DNA of 64,000 nt, taken from positions 9,300,001 through 9,364,000 of the forward strand of contig NC_058159.1 of assembly GCF_020080835.1 (NCBI RefSeq). Direction: 5' to 3'. How positions within the stretch are numbered: position 1 is the first letter of the stretch; every line of letters begins with the position of its first letter. This DNA comes from Cotesia glomerata. Lineage: Eukaryota; Arthropoda; Insecta; Hymenoptera; Braconidae. Both the position numbers and the translations under genes were made by a program. Of this stretch, positions 1 to 9,597 are shown piece after piece. Under the pieces are notes generated by a model. It had not been told where the DNA came from. It saw only the letters and a list, made by a program, of their open reading frames with translations, and ran no database searches.

Positions 1-1152
1 CGAAGGTTCAAAAAACTGGATGAAGAATGGCGATTAGCATCGCGACGCACTCCCCGTGCTACACCGGGGCAAACCAACGAAGTTGTAGTTGTGACTGACG
101 AAGCAATGGATACCGGAGCCGAAGGTGACGGTGAATCGGTCATCGAAGACAAACGAGAAACTGTCACGAAGACTGGAAAAAGGAAAGATCGATCCTCTCC
201 AGACCCAACGTGCAGCCAAGTCACCAAGAAGAAGGACCTGAGACAAAGCCCTCCACAAAGAGCGACAATGCAAAGGGACGAACGGACAAAAGCGATTGCT
301 TGGCAGAAAGTCCAGTCCAAGAAAGAACAAAGAAGGCAAAGGAAAGAACAGCTCCCAAAGCAATTTCCCGAGGAGCCCCGTCCTGAACCTAAACGGAAGA
401 AATCGCGAAAGTGGATCAGGCCAGACGCACTGATCATCCGCCCAGCTGAGCCGGCGAAGTACGCTGAGATTTTGCGTAAAATAAAAAATGATGTCCCTGA
501 CGAGCAGGTCCGTACTACGGTGGATAAGATCCATAAAACTAGGGCCGGAAACATGCTGATTACGATCTCTAGGAAGAGCTCCGATAAAGGCCAAGCTTTA
601 CAGAAAACCATCGAGGGCATCCTACAAGAAGAGGCCAAAGTGATCTGCAAAGGTCCACAGGAAGACGTCGAAATCCGAGACCTTGATGACACTACAACCA
701 GGGAAGACATTCAAGCCGCCTTGCAGATGGCAACCGGAGAATCCTGCGAGGTATCGCTAGAGGCAATTAAGATCCGAAAGGCCTACAGAGGTACCCAGAC
801 TGCCGTAGTGACTCTACCAGCAGCTGCAGCGCGGAAGATATTGGAAGGAAGCGGTAAAATCCGTATCGGCTGGGTAAACTGCCGAATTAGAGCCACGAGA
901 AGACCAACCCAATGCTTCAAGTGCTGGCACTTCGGGCATCATGGATTTCAGGTAAAAAGTAGCGTAGACCGATCTAAGCTTTGCATCAGGTGCGGACAAG
1001 AGGGGCACAAGATCGCTGGTTGTAAGAATCCAGCCAAATGTGCATTATGCGCTGAAAACCAAAGCGCAGAGAACTCTGCCCACTACGCCGGCAACCACAA
1101 ATGCCCGGTATTCCAAGAGGCGCTTCAGAGGTTAATAAACAAAAGAACATGA
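1..1152 (+). CDS. ORF1 of retrotransposon copy 1, gag-like nucleic-acid binding protein (partial)
   Basis: The frame is open from base 1 to the TGA at 1150-1152; the first ATG in the window is at 91, but homology to copy 2 continues upstream, so the true start is outside. The N-terminal part is acidic and Lys-rich, and a strongly basic stretch (around 380-415) precedes the conserved WIRPDALIIRPAE block. The C-terminus should carry three zinc knuckles. The first (from 913) reads CFKCWHFGHHGFQV, with Val replacing the last Cys; the second, CIRCGQEGHKIAGC, is intact, followed by CX2C. Such proteins bind element RNA and help it reach target DNA (family knowledge). The stop overlaps the ORF2 start as ATGA. 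The frame is intact but the knuckle is damaged. Confidence 0.85.
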   Translation, partial: RRFKKLDEEWRLASRRTPRATPGQTNEVVVVTDEAMDTGAEGDGESVIEDKRETVTKTGKRKDRSSPDPTCSQVTKKKDLRQSPPQRATMQRDERTKAIAWQKVQSKKEQRRQRKEQLPKQFPEEPRPEPKRKKSRKWIRPDALIIRPAEPAKYAEILRKIKNDVPDEQVRTTVDKIHKTRAGNMLITISRKSSDKGQALQKTIEGILQEEAKVICKGPQEDVEIRDLDDTTTREDIQAALQMATGESCEVSLEAIKIRKAYRGTQTAVVTLPAAAARKILEGSGKIRIGWVNCRIRATRRPTQCFKCWHFGHHGFQVKSSVDRSKLCIRCGQEGHKIAGCKNPAKCALCAENQSAENSAHYAGNHKCPVFQEALQRLINKRT

Positions 1153-4125
1153 AGATACTGCAGCTCAACCTCAATCATTGTGAGGCTGCACATGACTTGC
1201 TTCTGCAGACAGTGCGTGAACTAGGGCCTGACCTTGTACTAATAGCTGAGCCATATAAATGCCTTAAAGGCAAATTATGGGAAACGGACACGACCACTAG
1301 GGCCGTCATTTGGTCCTGTGGCAAGCTCCCATTCCAGAGCGTAGTTAATAATTGCAATGCCGGCTTTGTAGCAGTATCAGTAGATGGCGTTCGCTTCTAT
1401 AGCTGCTACGCACCACCTAGCCTCTCTATTGTTGACTTCACTAACTTTCTGGATCGACTGACAGAGGACGCGAAGCAGCATCATCCAGTCGCGATAGCCG
1501 GCGACTTTAACTCCTGGGCAGTAGACTGGGGTAGCAAGCTAACTAACGCACGAGGTAAAGCGTTACTTGAGGCTTTTACTGCATTAGACGTAGTCTTACT
1601 CAACAGTGGTGACACACCAACCTACACCAAAGGAGACGCAAGTTCCATCGTAGACCTCACGTTCGTCAGTAGCAGCCTCGCGAGAGGTAACCTCAACTGG
1701 AAGGTGCTGGATATCTACACTGCCAGTGACCACAACGCGATTCTCTGGGAGATATCAAATGACCAGGATACTAGAGGAACTAGTAGGTTACCTAACCACA
1801 TTCGGTGGAGAGTACAATCTTTCGACGTGGGTACGCTGACGACTGCTTTGGATAATGGCCCGATCACCGCTGGATGCGCAGAAGATCAGACTAAAGAACT
1901 TATGAAAAGAGTGACCGAAGCGTGTGACGCCAGTATGCCACGAAAACGAGGCATAAATAGAAGACCCGCGGTGCACTGGTGGAACGATCACATCAGCGCT
2001 CTTCGTAAAGAATGCCTCAGGAAAAGAAGAATATCACAGCGTGGCTTCCGTCGACCTAACCTTGCAGAACTGGTGGCAGAGTATACAAAGGCCCGTCGGG
2101 AACTAAACAAAGCCATCAAGGATAATAAAAGACGCTGTTGGAAAGAACTCGTCGAAGAAGTGGAGAAGGACCCATGGGGCAAACCGTACAAGGTGGTCAC
2201 GGCCCACCTGAAATACCAGCCAATGCCGTCGCCTACGTGTCTGCGGCTCCTAGAGAGGATTGTTACTGTGCTGTTTCCTCAACAACCGGTATTCACCGGC
2301 CAGTTAAGGCAGCTAAACCCTGAAGACATTCCATCTGTCACGGAAGAAGAACTAATGGAGGCTTGTAACCGCGTAGGGAATAACAAAGCGCCGGGACTAG
2401 ACGGAATCCCTAATATTGCCTTGAAAACAGCCATAAAGGCAGCACCAACGTTATTCTTGAAAGTTTACAATACGTGCCTCAAGGAAGGGACATTTCCTCG
2501 GAAATGGAAACAACAACGACTGGTTCTACTCCCTAAAGGAAAAAAGCCACCAGAAGAGCCGTCATCTTACCGTCCACTTTGTATGCTGGATACAGCCGGT
2601 AAGATATTCGAACGCATAATTCATCAAAGAATAGAAGCAGTTGCAGATCCACTCCTGGCAAACAACCAGTATGGATTCCGAAAAGGACGATCAACCCTGG
2701 ACGCGATCAATCTGGTTGTTACTACGGCCCAGGAGGCAATTGCAGGAACCAGATGGAAGGGTGGTACGAAGAAGTACTGCCTGGTGGCGACGTTAGACAT
2801 CAAAAACGCCTTCAACTCTGCTAACTGGGACTGCATTATGCAAGCTCTTCAAGAGAAGAACGTGCCAGGATACCTAAGTAAAATAGTAGCTAGCTACTTC
2901 ACGGATAGAGTCCTCAGATATGACACAAAGGACGGTCCGAAAGAGTACGAAATCACCGGAGGTGTTCCGCAGGGCTCTTTTCTTGGCCCACTGCTGTGGA
3001 ATATCATGTATGACGGGCTTCTAAGGCTAAAGATCCCAAGAAATATTAAACTTGTAGCGTATGCGGACGACGTGGCCGTAGTGATTGTCGCTAAACACCT
3101 GGACGAGATTCACCACATGTTTGATCTAGCATTCCAGCAAGTAAACCAGTGGATGGACACAATGAATCTTCAACTGGCGAAACATAAGACTGAGGCAGTG
3201 CTTATTACCAGCAGGAAAGTGTTAGAGACCATCAATCTTAGAGTCGGCGAACAAGAAATCACATCACAACCTTATATCCAATATTTGGGAGTGATGCTTG
3301 ATGCCCGTCTCAACTTTAAACAGCAAGTGGAACACGTCAGTGCCAAAGCGTCAGTAGTAAGGGCAAGCCTCGCACGATTGATGCCTAACGTCGGAGGCCC
3401 AAAGCAGAGCAGGAGACTATTGTTGGCAACTGTAGTCACATCAGTGCTTACGTACGGAATATCCATTTGGGCCGATGCGCTAGAATTACAAGAAGCATGG
3501 AGAAAGGCTGGACCAGTATATCGCCTGAGTGCCCTAAGAGTAGCTTGCGCCTTCCGCACAATATCTGAGGAAGCAGTGTGCGTAATTTCTGGAACTCTAC
3601 CTCTCAGAGTCCTAGCTGAAGAAAGAAGGAACCTTTACCAACGAAAGAGGTCAACAACACTGAGCGCAGAAGAACTCAGAACGGAACAAAGACAGCACAG
3701 CATCGCACGATGGCAATCTCAGTGGGATGCCGCAGAGAAGGGTAGATGGACGCATCGTGTCATACCAAAGATCGACATTTGGCTGAACCGGAAACACGGA
3801 GAGGTCAACTACTACCTAACGCAGATGTTGTCAGGACATGGCTGTTTTCGGGCTTATCTTCACCGCTTTAGGCATGACGATTCTCCGGAGTGCCCGTCCT
3901 GCCCTGGAGTCACTGAAGATGCGGAGCACGTTTTTCGAGTGCTCGCGTTTTAATCCACAACGTGAGGAGCTGGAGAGGATCTTGAAGAGGAGAAGTCAAC
4001 CAGAGTCAGTCGTAGAAGCAATGCTGTCTTCAGAAGCTGCCTGGAATGCAACGAACACTTTTGTCACAGAAGTGCTTACAGAGCTGCGTTCCATCGAGAG
4101 AAAAAGAGCAAAAGACAGAATCTAG
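1149..4125 (+). pseudogene. ORF2 of copy 1: APE-type endonuclease plus reverse transcriptase, frameshifted near C-terminus
   Basis: I choose the ATG at 1149 because it overlaps the ORF1 stop (ATGA) and begins MKILQLNLNH, the usual endonuclease start. Endonuclease motifs: LNLNH, IAEPYK, GDFN (residues 118-121) and SDH (193-195). Reverse transcriptase: catalytic Asp in LDIKNAFNSANW (about residue 550), PQGS (about 607-609) and YADD (638-641). A C-terminal CPSC (915-918) starts the Cys/His finger ending in EHVFF-x-C. The frame is broken after EHVF at about 3,930 by a small indel in a T-run and stops at 3951-3953; the remaining C-terminus continues in another frame to 4125. The protein would nick target DNA and copy element RNA by target-primed reverse transcription (family knowledge). 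Confidence 0.88.
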
Positions 4126-4365
4126 AAGGAAGAAATAACATCTTAGCCACCAGAAGGAAGAGCGGCAGCTAATTCCTCCCCCGCGAAGAAATGCCTTACG
4201 GCGGTACCATGGGGGATCAGAGGATAGAAGAGAAAGGGGTTTAGGGTTTAGTGGGTAGGGGCGTTAGCGTCGAGTTTTTAGTATGACGCTGCGTCGAGTC
4301 GCCACATATCCAGGCCAAACAACTATGCCTAGAATCCGTAAGAAGGATTCCCCTCCCTAAAAGGG
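4126..4365 (+). other. 3' UTR of copy 1
   Basis: This non-coding segment follows ORF2 and is clearly shared with the 3' ends of copies 2 (9,322-9,558) and 3 (20,410-20,645, minus). Conserved landmarks are CCACCAGAAGGAAGAGC, the telomere-like GGGTTTAGGGTTTAGTGGG, and GACGCTGCGTCGAGTCGCCA just before the A-rich tail. Conservation in three otherwise diverged copies suggests it is the region the reverse transcriptase recognises (inference). Confidence 0.75.
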
Positions 4366-4378
4366 AAAAAAAAAACAT

Positions 4379-4442
<64 letters not shown>
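4366..4442 (+). repeat. A-run followed by (ACAT)n and (AC)n microsatellite
   Basis: Ten A residues lead into ACAT units (to about 4,396) and then uninterrupted AC to 4,442, right at the junction between copy 1 and copy 2. The ACAY pattern matches the target reported for Waldo-type R1 elements, so this is probably target DNA or a tail that served as target for copy 2. Confidence 0.85.
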
Positions 4443-4444
<2 letters not shown>

Positions 4445-4923
4445 GTCGGAAGAAGCCAAACTCCCACCGGGCGCGTCCCCAGGTGGCGGATAGGGGGGTC
4501 CTAACCGGTCGTAAGATCGGCGGATTGGAGCGAAATAAAATAGCCCTCGCGGACCAAATCAGGCATCGGAGCTGAAGAGTAACAGCCACCGTCCGTGTAT
4601 CCTTGTGGGTCGGAGAAAGCTCGCTGTTCTTCGGAGCAGAGGGTAAGAGCGAAATAAAATAGCTCTCGCGGTAAAAAACGAAAACTCCCCTTTCGGCAGG
4701 AAGGGTTGGTCACACCATCTGACCTAGGGTCACGTACGCAAGCGGATAAGGTGACTCTGCTCGAAAGAGATGTGCGAAATGATCCTTATAGCGCGGTGTA
4801 CGTGGTAACTCCCGGCATCTACGTGCCGCACCCACGGGAGCAAGAGGAAGCCAATGAAGGAAGCAGGTGCAGGGTCGAAGCGGTTGAGATTTCCCGCTTC
4901 AATGACCGAAAGCTCTTATAGCA
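4443..4923 (+). promoter_or_regulatory. Putative 5' UTR / internal promoter region of copy 2 with a 25-bp direct repeat
   Basis: This stretch is richer in G and C than its surroundings and has no long open frame. It contains two nearly identical 25-bp direct repeats at 4,528-4,552 and 4,647-4,671 (core GCGAAATAAAATAGC), 119 bp apart. Non-LTR elements carry their promoter inside the 5' UTR, so this region is the natural candidate (inference from position). I saw no convincing TATA box. Confidence 0.55.
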
Positions 4924-6375
4924 ATGGAGATAGCTGTAAGAGTGATCACTCCTCCACTTCCGGAGGCATCGCGTTCGGAGACGACCTTTTGCTTTGGAGT
5001 ATCACTCAAAACCATGGAAGAAACGAAAAATCAAGAAAAGGACAGGAGTATTAGTAGGCCTCACGCCCAAGAAGCAGCGATTACCGTAAGCGCTGAGATG
5101 AACCGGACGCAAGCGTTAGAACGCCTCGAAAAGCTGACCAGCGAACTGCATGAGTTTGTCCAATCAAAGGTCAATATCCATAAAGAGATAAAGACCAAGG
5201 CAACCGGGGTAGTTAACGCCCTTCGAAGGTTTAAAAAACTGGACGAAGAATGGCAGTCACCTCGACGACTCACTCCTCGTTTTACGCCGGAGAAGAGCAG
5301 TCAACTTGCTGTGGAGATCGAAGAATCAATAGACACCGGAGGCGATGCTGACGGTGAATCTGATGCTAAAGACGAAGGTCATACTTCCAACAAGTCCAAC
5401 AAGAGGAAGGACCGAAACTCCCCAGATGGAATAGATGGGCGATTGACGAAGAGAAAGGATTTGAAACCAAGTCCTCCGAAAAACGTGATGAAGCAGAACG
5501 CCGAAAAAAAAGACGCGATTGATTGGAAAGATGTCCACACAAGGAAAGAGAAACGGAGGCTAGCCAAAGAACAGCTCCCAAAGGAGCCTCCAAAGAAGCC
5601 CAGGCCGGAGCCTAAGCGCAAAAAACCGCTCAAATGGATCAGACCCGACGCACTGATCATCCGCCCGGCGGAGAAAGCAAAGTACGCCGAGATTTTGCGT
5701 CGCATAAAGAAGGACGTCCCTGATGAGCAAGTTCGCACAACAGTGGACAAGATCAACAAGACCAGAAGCGGGGACTTGCTGATTACGATTTCGCGGAAGT
5801 GCGTGGACAAAGGCCAAAGCCTGCAACATACCATCGCAAACATTCTTAAGGAGGAGGCCAAAGTGATCTGCAAAGGGCCACAAGAAGACATCGAGATTCG
5901 AGACCTAGATGACACCACAACAAAGGAGGATATTCAGGCTGCCCTGCATACGGTAACCAAGGAGCTCTGCGAAATACTACCAGAGACAATCAAGATCCGC
6001 AAAGCCTACAGAGGTACCCAAACCGCTGTCGTGACACTACCGGCTGCAGCAGCTCAGAAGATATTAGAAGGAAGCGGTAAAATCCGAATTGGCTGGGTCA
6101 ACTGCCGAATTAGAGCCACGAGGAAACCTACCCAATGCTACAAATGGTGGCATTTCGGGCACCTTGGATCCCAGTGCAGAAGCAAGACAGATCGATCCAA
6201 GCTATGCATCAGATGCGGCCAAGAAGGACACAAGATTGCGGACTGTAAAAACCCAGCGAAGTGTGTATTATGCGCGGAAAATAAGAGCGCAGAGAACGCT
6301 GCCCATCACGCCGGCACATACAGGTGCCCGGTATACAAAGAGGCACTCCAGAGATTGACAAGCAAGCAAACATGA
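4924..6375 (+). CDS. ORF1 of copy 2, gag-like protein, full length 483 residues
   Basis: This is the only complete ORF1 in the window. Residues about 59-110 (LERLEKLTSELHEF and following) look like a coiled coil. An acidic then Lys-rich linker follows, then a very basic segment (KEPPKKPRPEPKRKKPLKW), the conserved WIRPDALIIRPAE block, and a central domain with DVPDEQVRTTVDKI. The first knuckle (405-418) reads CYKWWHFGHLGSQC, with Trp replacing the second Cys (408). The second knuckle (428-441) and the final CX2C (447-450) are intact. The expected role is RNA binding and particle formation (family knowledge). The stop TGA at 6373-6375 overlaps the ORF2 ATG. The frame is intact, so some binding function could persist. 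Confidence 0.85.
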   Translation: MEIAVRVITPPLPEASRSETTFCFGVSLKTMEETKNQEKDRSISRPHAQEAAITVSAEMNRTQALERLEKLTSELHEFVQSKVNIHKEIKTKATGVVNALRRFKKLDEEWQSPRRLTPRFTPEKSSQLAVEIEESIDTGGDADGESDAKDEGHTSNKSNKRKDRNSPDGIDGRLTKRKDLKPSPPKNVMKQNAEKKDAIDWKDVHTRKEKRRLAKEQLPKEPPKKPRPEPKRKKPLKWIRPDALIIRPAEKAKYAEILRRIKKDVPDEQVRTTVDKINKTRSGDLLITISRKCVDKGQSLQHTIANILKEEAKVICKGPQEDIEIRDLDDTTTKEDIQAALHTVTKELCEILPETIKIRKAYRGTQTAVVTLPAAAAQKILEGSGKIRIGWVNCRIRATRKPTQCYKWWHFGHLGSQCRSKTDRSKLCIRCGQEGHKIADCKNPAKCVLCAENKSAENAAHHAGTYRCPVYKEALQRLTSKQT

Positions 6376-9321
6376 GGATATTACAGCTTAACCTTAATCA
6401 CTGTGAGGCCGCGCATGACCTGCTCATGCAGACCGTGCGAGAATTAGAGCTTCACTTGGTACTAATAGCAGAGCCATATAAACACCTGAGTACCCAACCC
6501 TGAGAAGCTGATAGCACATCGAAAGCTGTCATCTGGTCATGTGGCAAGCTCCCTTTCCAAAATGCAGTCGACAACAGCAATGCCGGCTTTGTAGCAGTAT
6601 CAGTAGAGGGCATCCGCTTCCATTGCTGCTACGCACCACCTAGCCTCTCCATTGTTGACTTCACTGATTTCTTGGATCGACTAACTGAAGATGCAAAGCA
6701 ATACCATCCAGTAGCGATAGCCGGCGACTTCAACTCCTGGGCAGTTGACTGGGGCAGCAAACATACCAACGCACGAGGGAAAGCACTACTAGAGGCCTTG
6801 ACTACACTAGATGTAGTTTCGCTCAACAGTGGTGATACGCCGACCTACACCAAAGGTGACGCAAGCTCAATTGTAGACCTCACTTTTGTCAGTAATAGCC
6901 TTGCTAGAGGTGACTACAACTGGAAAGTGTTGGACATCTACACTTCTAGCGACCATCATGCGATATTCTGGGAAATATCAAACGACCAGAACCTCAAGAG
7001 ACCAATCAAGCAGTCTAACATCGTTGGTTGGAAGGTGAAATCTTTTGACCCAGAAGCATTGCTAATAGCCCTCGATGGTGATCCGATCAACACTGGATGT
7101 GCAGAACACCATACTAAGGACCTGATGAGAAGAGTAACACATGCTTGTGATGCCAGTATGCCTCGTAAACGTGGCATAAATTCGAGACCTTCGGTGCATT
7201 GGTGGAACGACCACATCAGCGTCCTCCGTAAAGAGTGTCATAGAAAGAGAAGAATCTCCCAGCGCGGCTATCAACGGCTCAACTCAGTGGAGCTGATCGC
7301 AGAGTACAAAAAGGCGCGTCGTGAACTGAATAAAGCCATCAAAGAGAGCAAAAGAAGATGCTGGAAAGAGCTTATATACGAGGTGGATAAAGACGTGTGG
7401 GGTAGGCCTTATGAGGTGGTTATGACCCACCTGAAAAAACAACAAATGCCATCACCTACGTGTCCTCAACTTCTTCAGAAAATCGTCACTGCACTGTTCC
7501 CACAGCAACGCAACTTCGATTACCAGTTGGCGCCAGGCGAACTGGACGACATTCCACCTGTCACTGAAGAAGAACTACTGGAGGCCTGTAACCGTGTAGG
7601 GAATAATAAAGCGCCAGGATTGGACGGAATCCCTAATATAGCCTTGAAAACCATCATAAAGGCAGCTCCAACATTATTCCTCGACGCTTATAATGCATGC
7701 CTCAAGGAGGGGACTTTTCCTCGTAAGTGGAAACAGCAACGATTGGTACTGTTACCTAAAGGGAAGAAACCACCAGAAGAACCATCAACTTACCGACCAC
7801 TTTGCATGTTAGATACGGCGGGTAAGATATTTGAGCGCATAATTCACCAGAGAATTGAAGCAGTAGTCGACCCACTCCTGGCAGACAATCAGTATGGATT
7901 CCGGAAAGGACGATCAACCCTGGACGCAATCAAACAGGTTGTTGATACGGCCAAGGAAGCAATCGCAGGAACCAGATGGAAAGGTGGAACGAAGAAGTAT
8001 TGCCTGGTGGCGACACTAGACATCAGAAACGCCTTCAACTCCGCCAATTGGAAATGCATCATGCAGGCCCTCCAAGAGAAGAATGTACCAGGGTACCTGC
8101 TTAAGATCGTAGCAAGCTACTTTGAAAACAGGATCCTGAAGTATGACACGAAGAACGGTCCGAGGGAGTATGATATTACTGGAGGGGTACCACAAGGTTC
8201 AGTTCTAGGCCCGCTCCTGTGGAACATTATGTATGACGGTCTATTAAGACTAACTCTGCCAAGAAACGTCAAACTCGTAGCATATGCAGATGACGTAGCC
8301 GTAGTGATCGTTGCCAAACACCTTGACGAGATAAATCATATGTTCGATCTCACTTTTGAGCACGTTAACCGGTGGATAGACGCGGTGAACCTGCAACTGG
8401 CGCAACACAAGACTGAGGCAGTACTTATTACCAGCAGAAAAGTGGTAGAGACCATTAAGCTGAAAGTCGGCGAACAAGAAATCACATCACAACCTTATAT
8501 CCGATATTTGGGAGTGATGCTTGATGCCCGACTCAACTTCAAGCAGCAAGTGGAACATGTCAGTGCCAAAGCGTCAGTAGTGAGGGCTAGTCTCGCACGA
8601 CTGATGCCGAACGTCGGAGGCCCAAAACAGAGCAGGAGGCTATTATTAGTAGTCATATCGGTGCTCACTTACGGAATATCTATCTGGGCGGACGCACTAG
8701 AGAAGCAAGAATCATGGAAAAAGGCTGGACCCAGTAGCCAGTGCTTTCCGCACTATATCAGAAGAAGCAGTGTGCGTCATTGCTGGAACCCTACCTCTTA
8801 GAGTTCTAGCAGAGGAAAGACGGGCCCTTTACCAACGAAAAAGGTCAACTGCACTGATCTCTGAAGAACTTAGAATTGAAGAACGGCAAAAGAGCATAGG
8901 CCGATGGCAACTACAATGGGATGCTGCAGAGAAGGGTAGGTGGACGCACCGTCTCATATCTCGGATCGACATTTGGCTTAACCGGAATCACGGTGAGGTC
9001 AATTACTATCTTACGCAGATGTTGTCGGGACATGGGTGTTTTCGAGAGTATCTACACCGCTTTAAGCACGATGACTCTTCGGAGTGCCCGTCCTGCCCGG
9101 GAGCTGCTGAAGACGCGGAGCACGTCTTCTTTGTATGTCCTCGTTTCGATCCACAGCGTGAAGAACTGGAGAGGATCCTGAACCAGAGAATGCAACCAGA
9201 TTCACTAGTAGAAGCAATGTTGTCATCAGAAGCTGCCTGGAACGCTACCAACACGTTTGCAACAGAAGTCCTTAAAGACTTGCGTTCCACCGAAAGAAAA
9301 AGAGCAAATAGCAGAAGATAG
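6372..9321 (+). pseudogene. ORF2 of copy 2: endonuclease/reverse transcriptase with nonsense codon and frameshift
   Basis: ORF2 starts at the ATG overlapping the ORF1 stop. Codon 44 is TGA (6501-6503), just after the IAEPYK motif, which alone would abolish the endonuclease. The same frame then stays open from 6504 to 8801 and contains GDFN, SDH, LDIRNAFNSANW, PQGSVLGP and YADD. Near 8,731 about 23 nt are missing relative to copy 1, which shifts the frame; the C-terminal part with CPSC and EHVFFVC continues in another frame to 9,321. A two-codon deletion is also present near 8,647 (LLLVVISV against LLLATVVTSV in copy 1). This is a decayed enzyme gene. Confidence 0.88.
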
Positions 9322-9558
9322 AAGGAAGGTAGTTAACACCTTGGCCACCAGAAGGAAGAGCAGTAGCTAGATCCTCCCTTCACGAAGTAATGCCTGACGG
9401 CGGTTTCCATGAGGGATTAGAGGAAAGAAGGAAAAGGGGTTTAGGGTTTAGTGGGTAGGGGCGTTAGTGTCGAGTTTTAGTATGACGCTGCGTCGAGTCG
9501 CCACATATCCAAGGCCAAACAGCTATGCCTAGAATCCGTAAAAAGGATTCCCCCCCCT

Positions 9559-9597
9559 AAAAAAAAAAAAAAAAAAAAAAAAAAACACACACACACT
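9559..9597 (+). repeat. A-run plus short CA repeat, 3' end of copy 2
   Basis: About 27 A residues are followed by five to six CA units and then unrelated sequence (TGAAACGGGG). This is the 3' terminus of copy 2, again at AC-type simple DNA. Confidence 0.8.

Larger units (their letters stand above)
1..4442 (+). mobile_element. R1-clade non-LTR retrotransposon, copy 1 (5' end outside window)
   Basis: The element has ORF1 (gag-like), ORF2 (endonuclease plus reverse transcriptase), a roughly 240-bp 3' UTR and a short A-run that passes into (ACAT)n and then (AC)n. ORF1 is already open at base 1, so the 5' part lies outside the window. The ORF2 motifs and the CCHC-type ORF1 place it in the R1 clade of arthropod non-LTR elements. 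Members called Waldo and Mino are known to insert into ACAY or AC repeats, which fits the tail seen here (family knowledge plus inference). The sequence is moderately diverged from copies 2 and 3, and ORF2 is frameshifted near its C-terminus, so this copy is probably dead. Confidence 0.9.
4443..9597 (+). mobile_element. R1-clade non-LTR retrotransposon, copy 2 (apparently with 5' UTR)
   Basis: The second element lies head to tail directly after the AC tract of copy 1. It has a GC-richer leader (4,443-4,923), ORF1 (4,924-6,375), ORF2 relic (6,372-9,321), 3' UTR (9,322-9,558), an A-run (9,559-9,585) and a few CA units. The leader has no counterpart elsewhere in the window because copies 1 and 3 lack their 5' ends, so its status as true 5' UTR is inferred from position. 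ORF2 carries a nonsense codon and a frameshift, so this copy is not autonomous. Confidence 0.88.

Noticed and set aside
34..594. Minus-strand open frame of 186 codons over ORF1 of copy 1, and similar ones at 5,379-5,918, 24,175-24,435 and elsewhere on the antisense of ORF1/ORF2
   Set aside because: They are antisense shadows of the retrotransposon genes; the plus-sense frame has the conserved motifs and the three copies share it.
4241..4589. Frames encoding long Cys-Val runs across the AC tract, and His-Thr runs across the TG tract at 24,460-24,694
   Set aside because: They are translations of dinucleotide microsatellites and have no other content.
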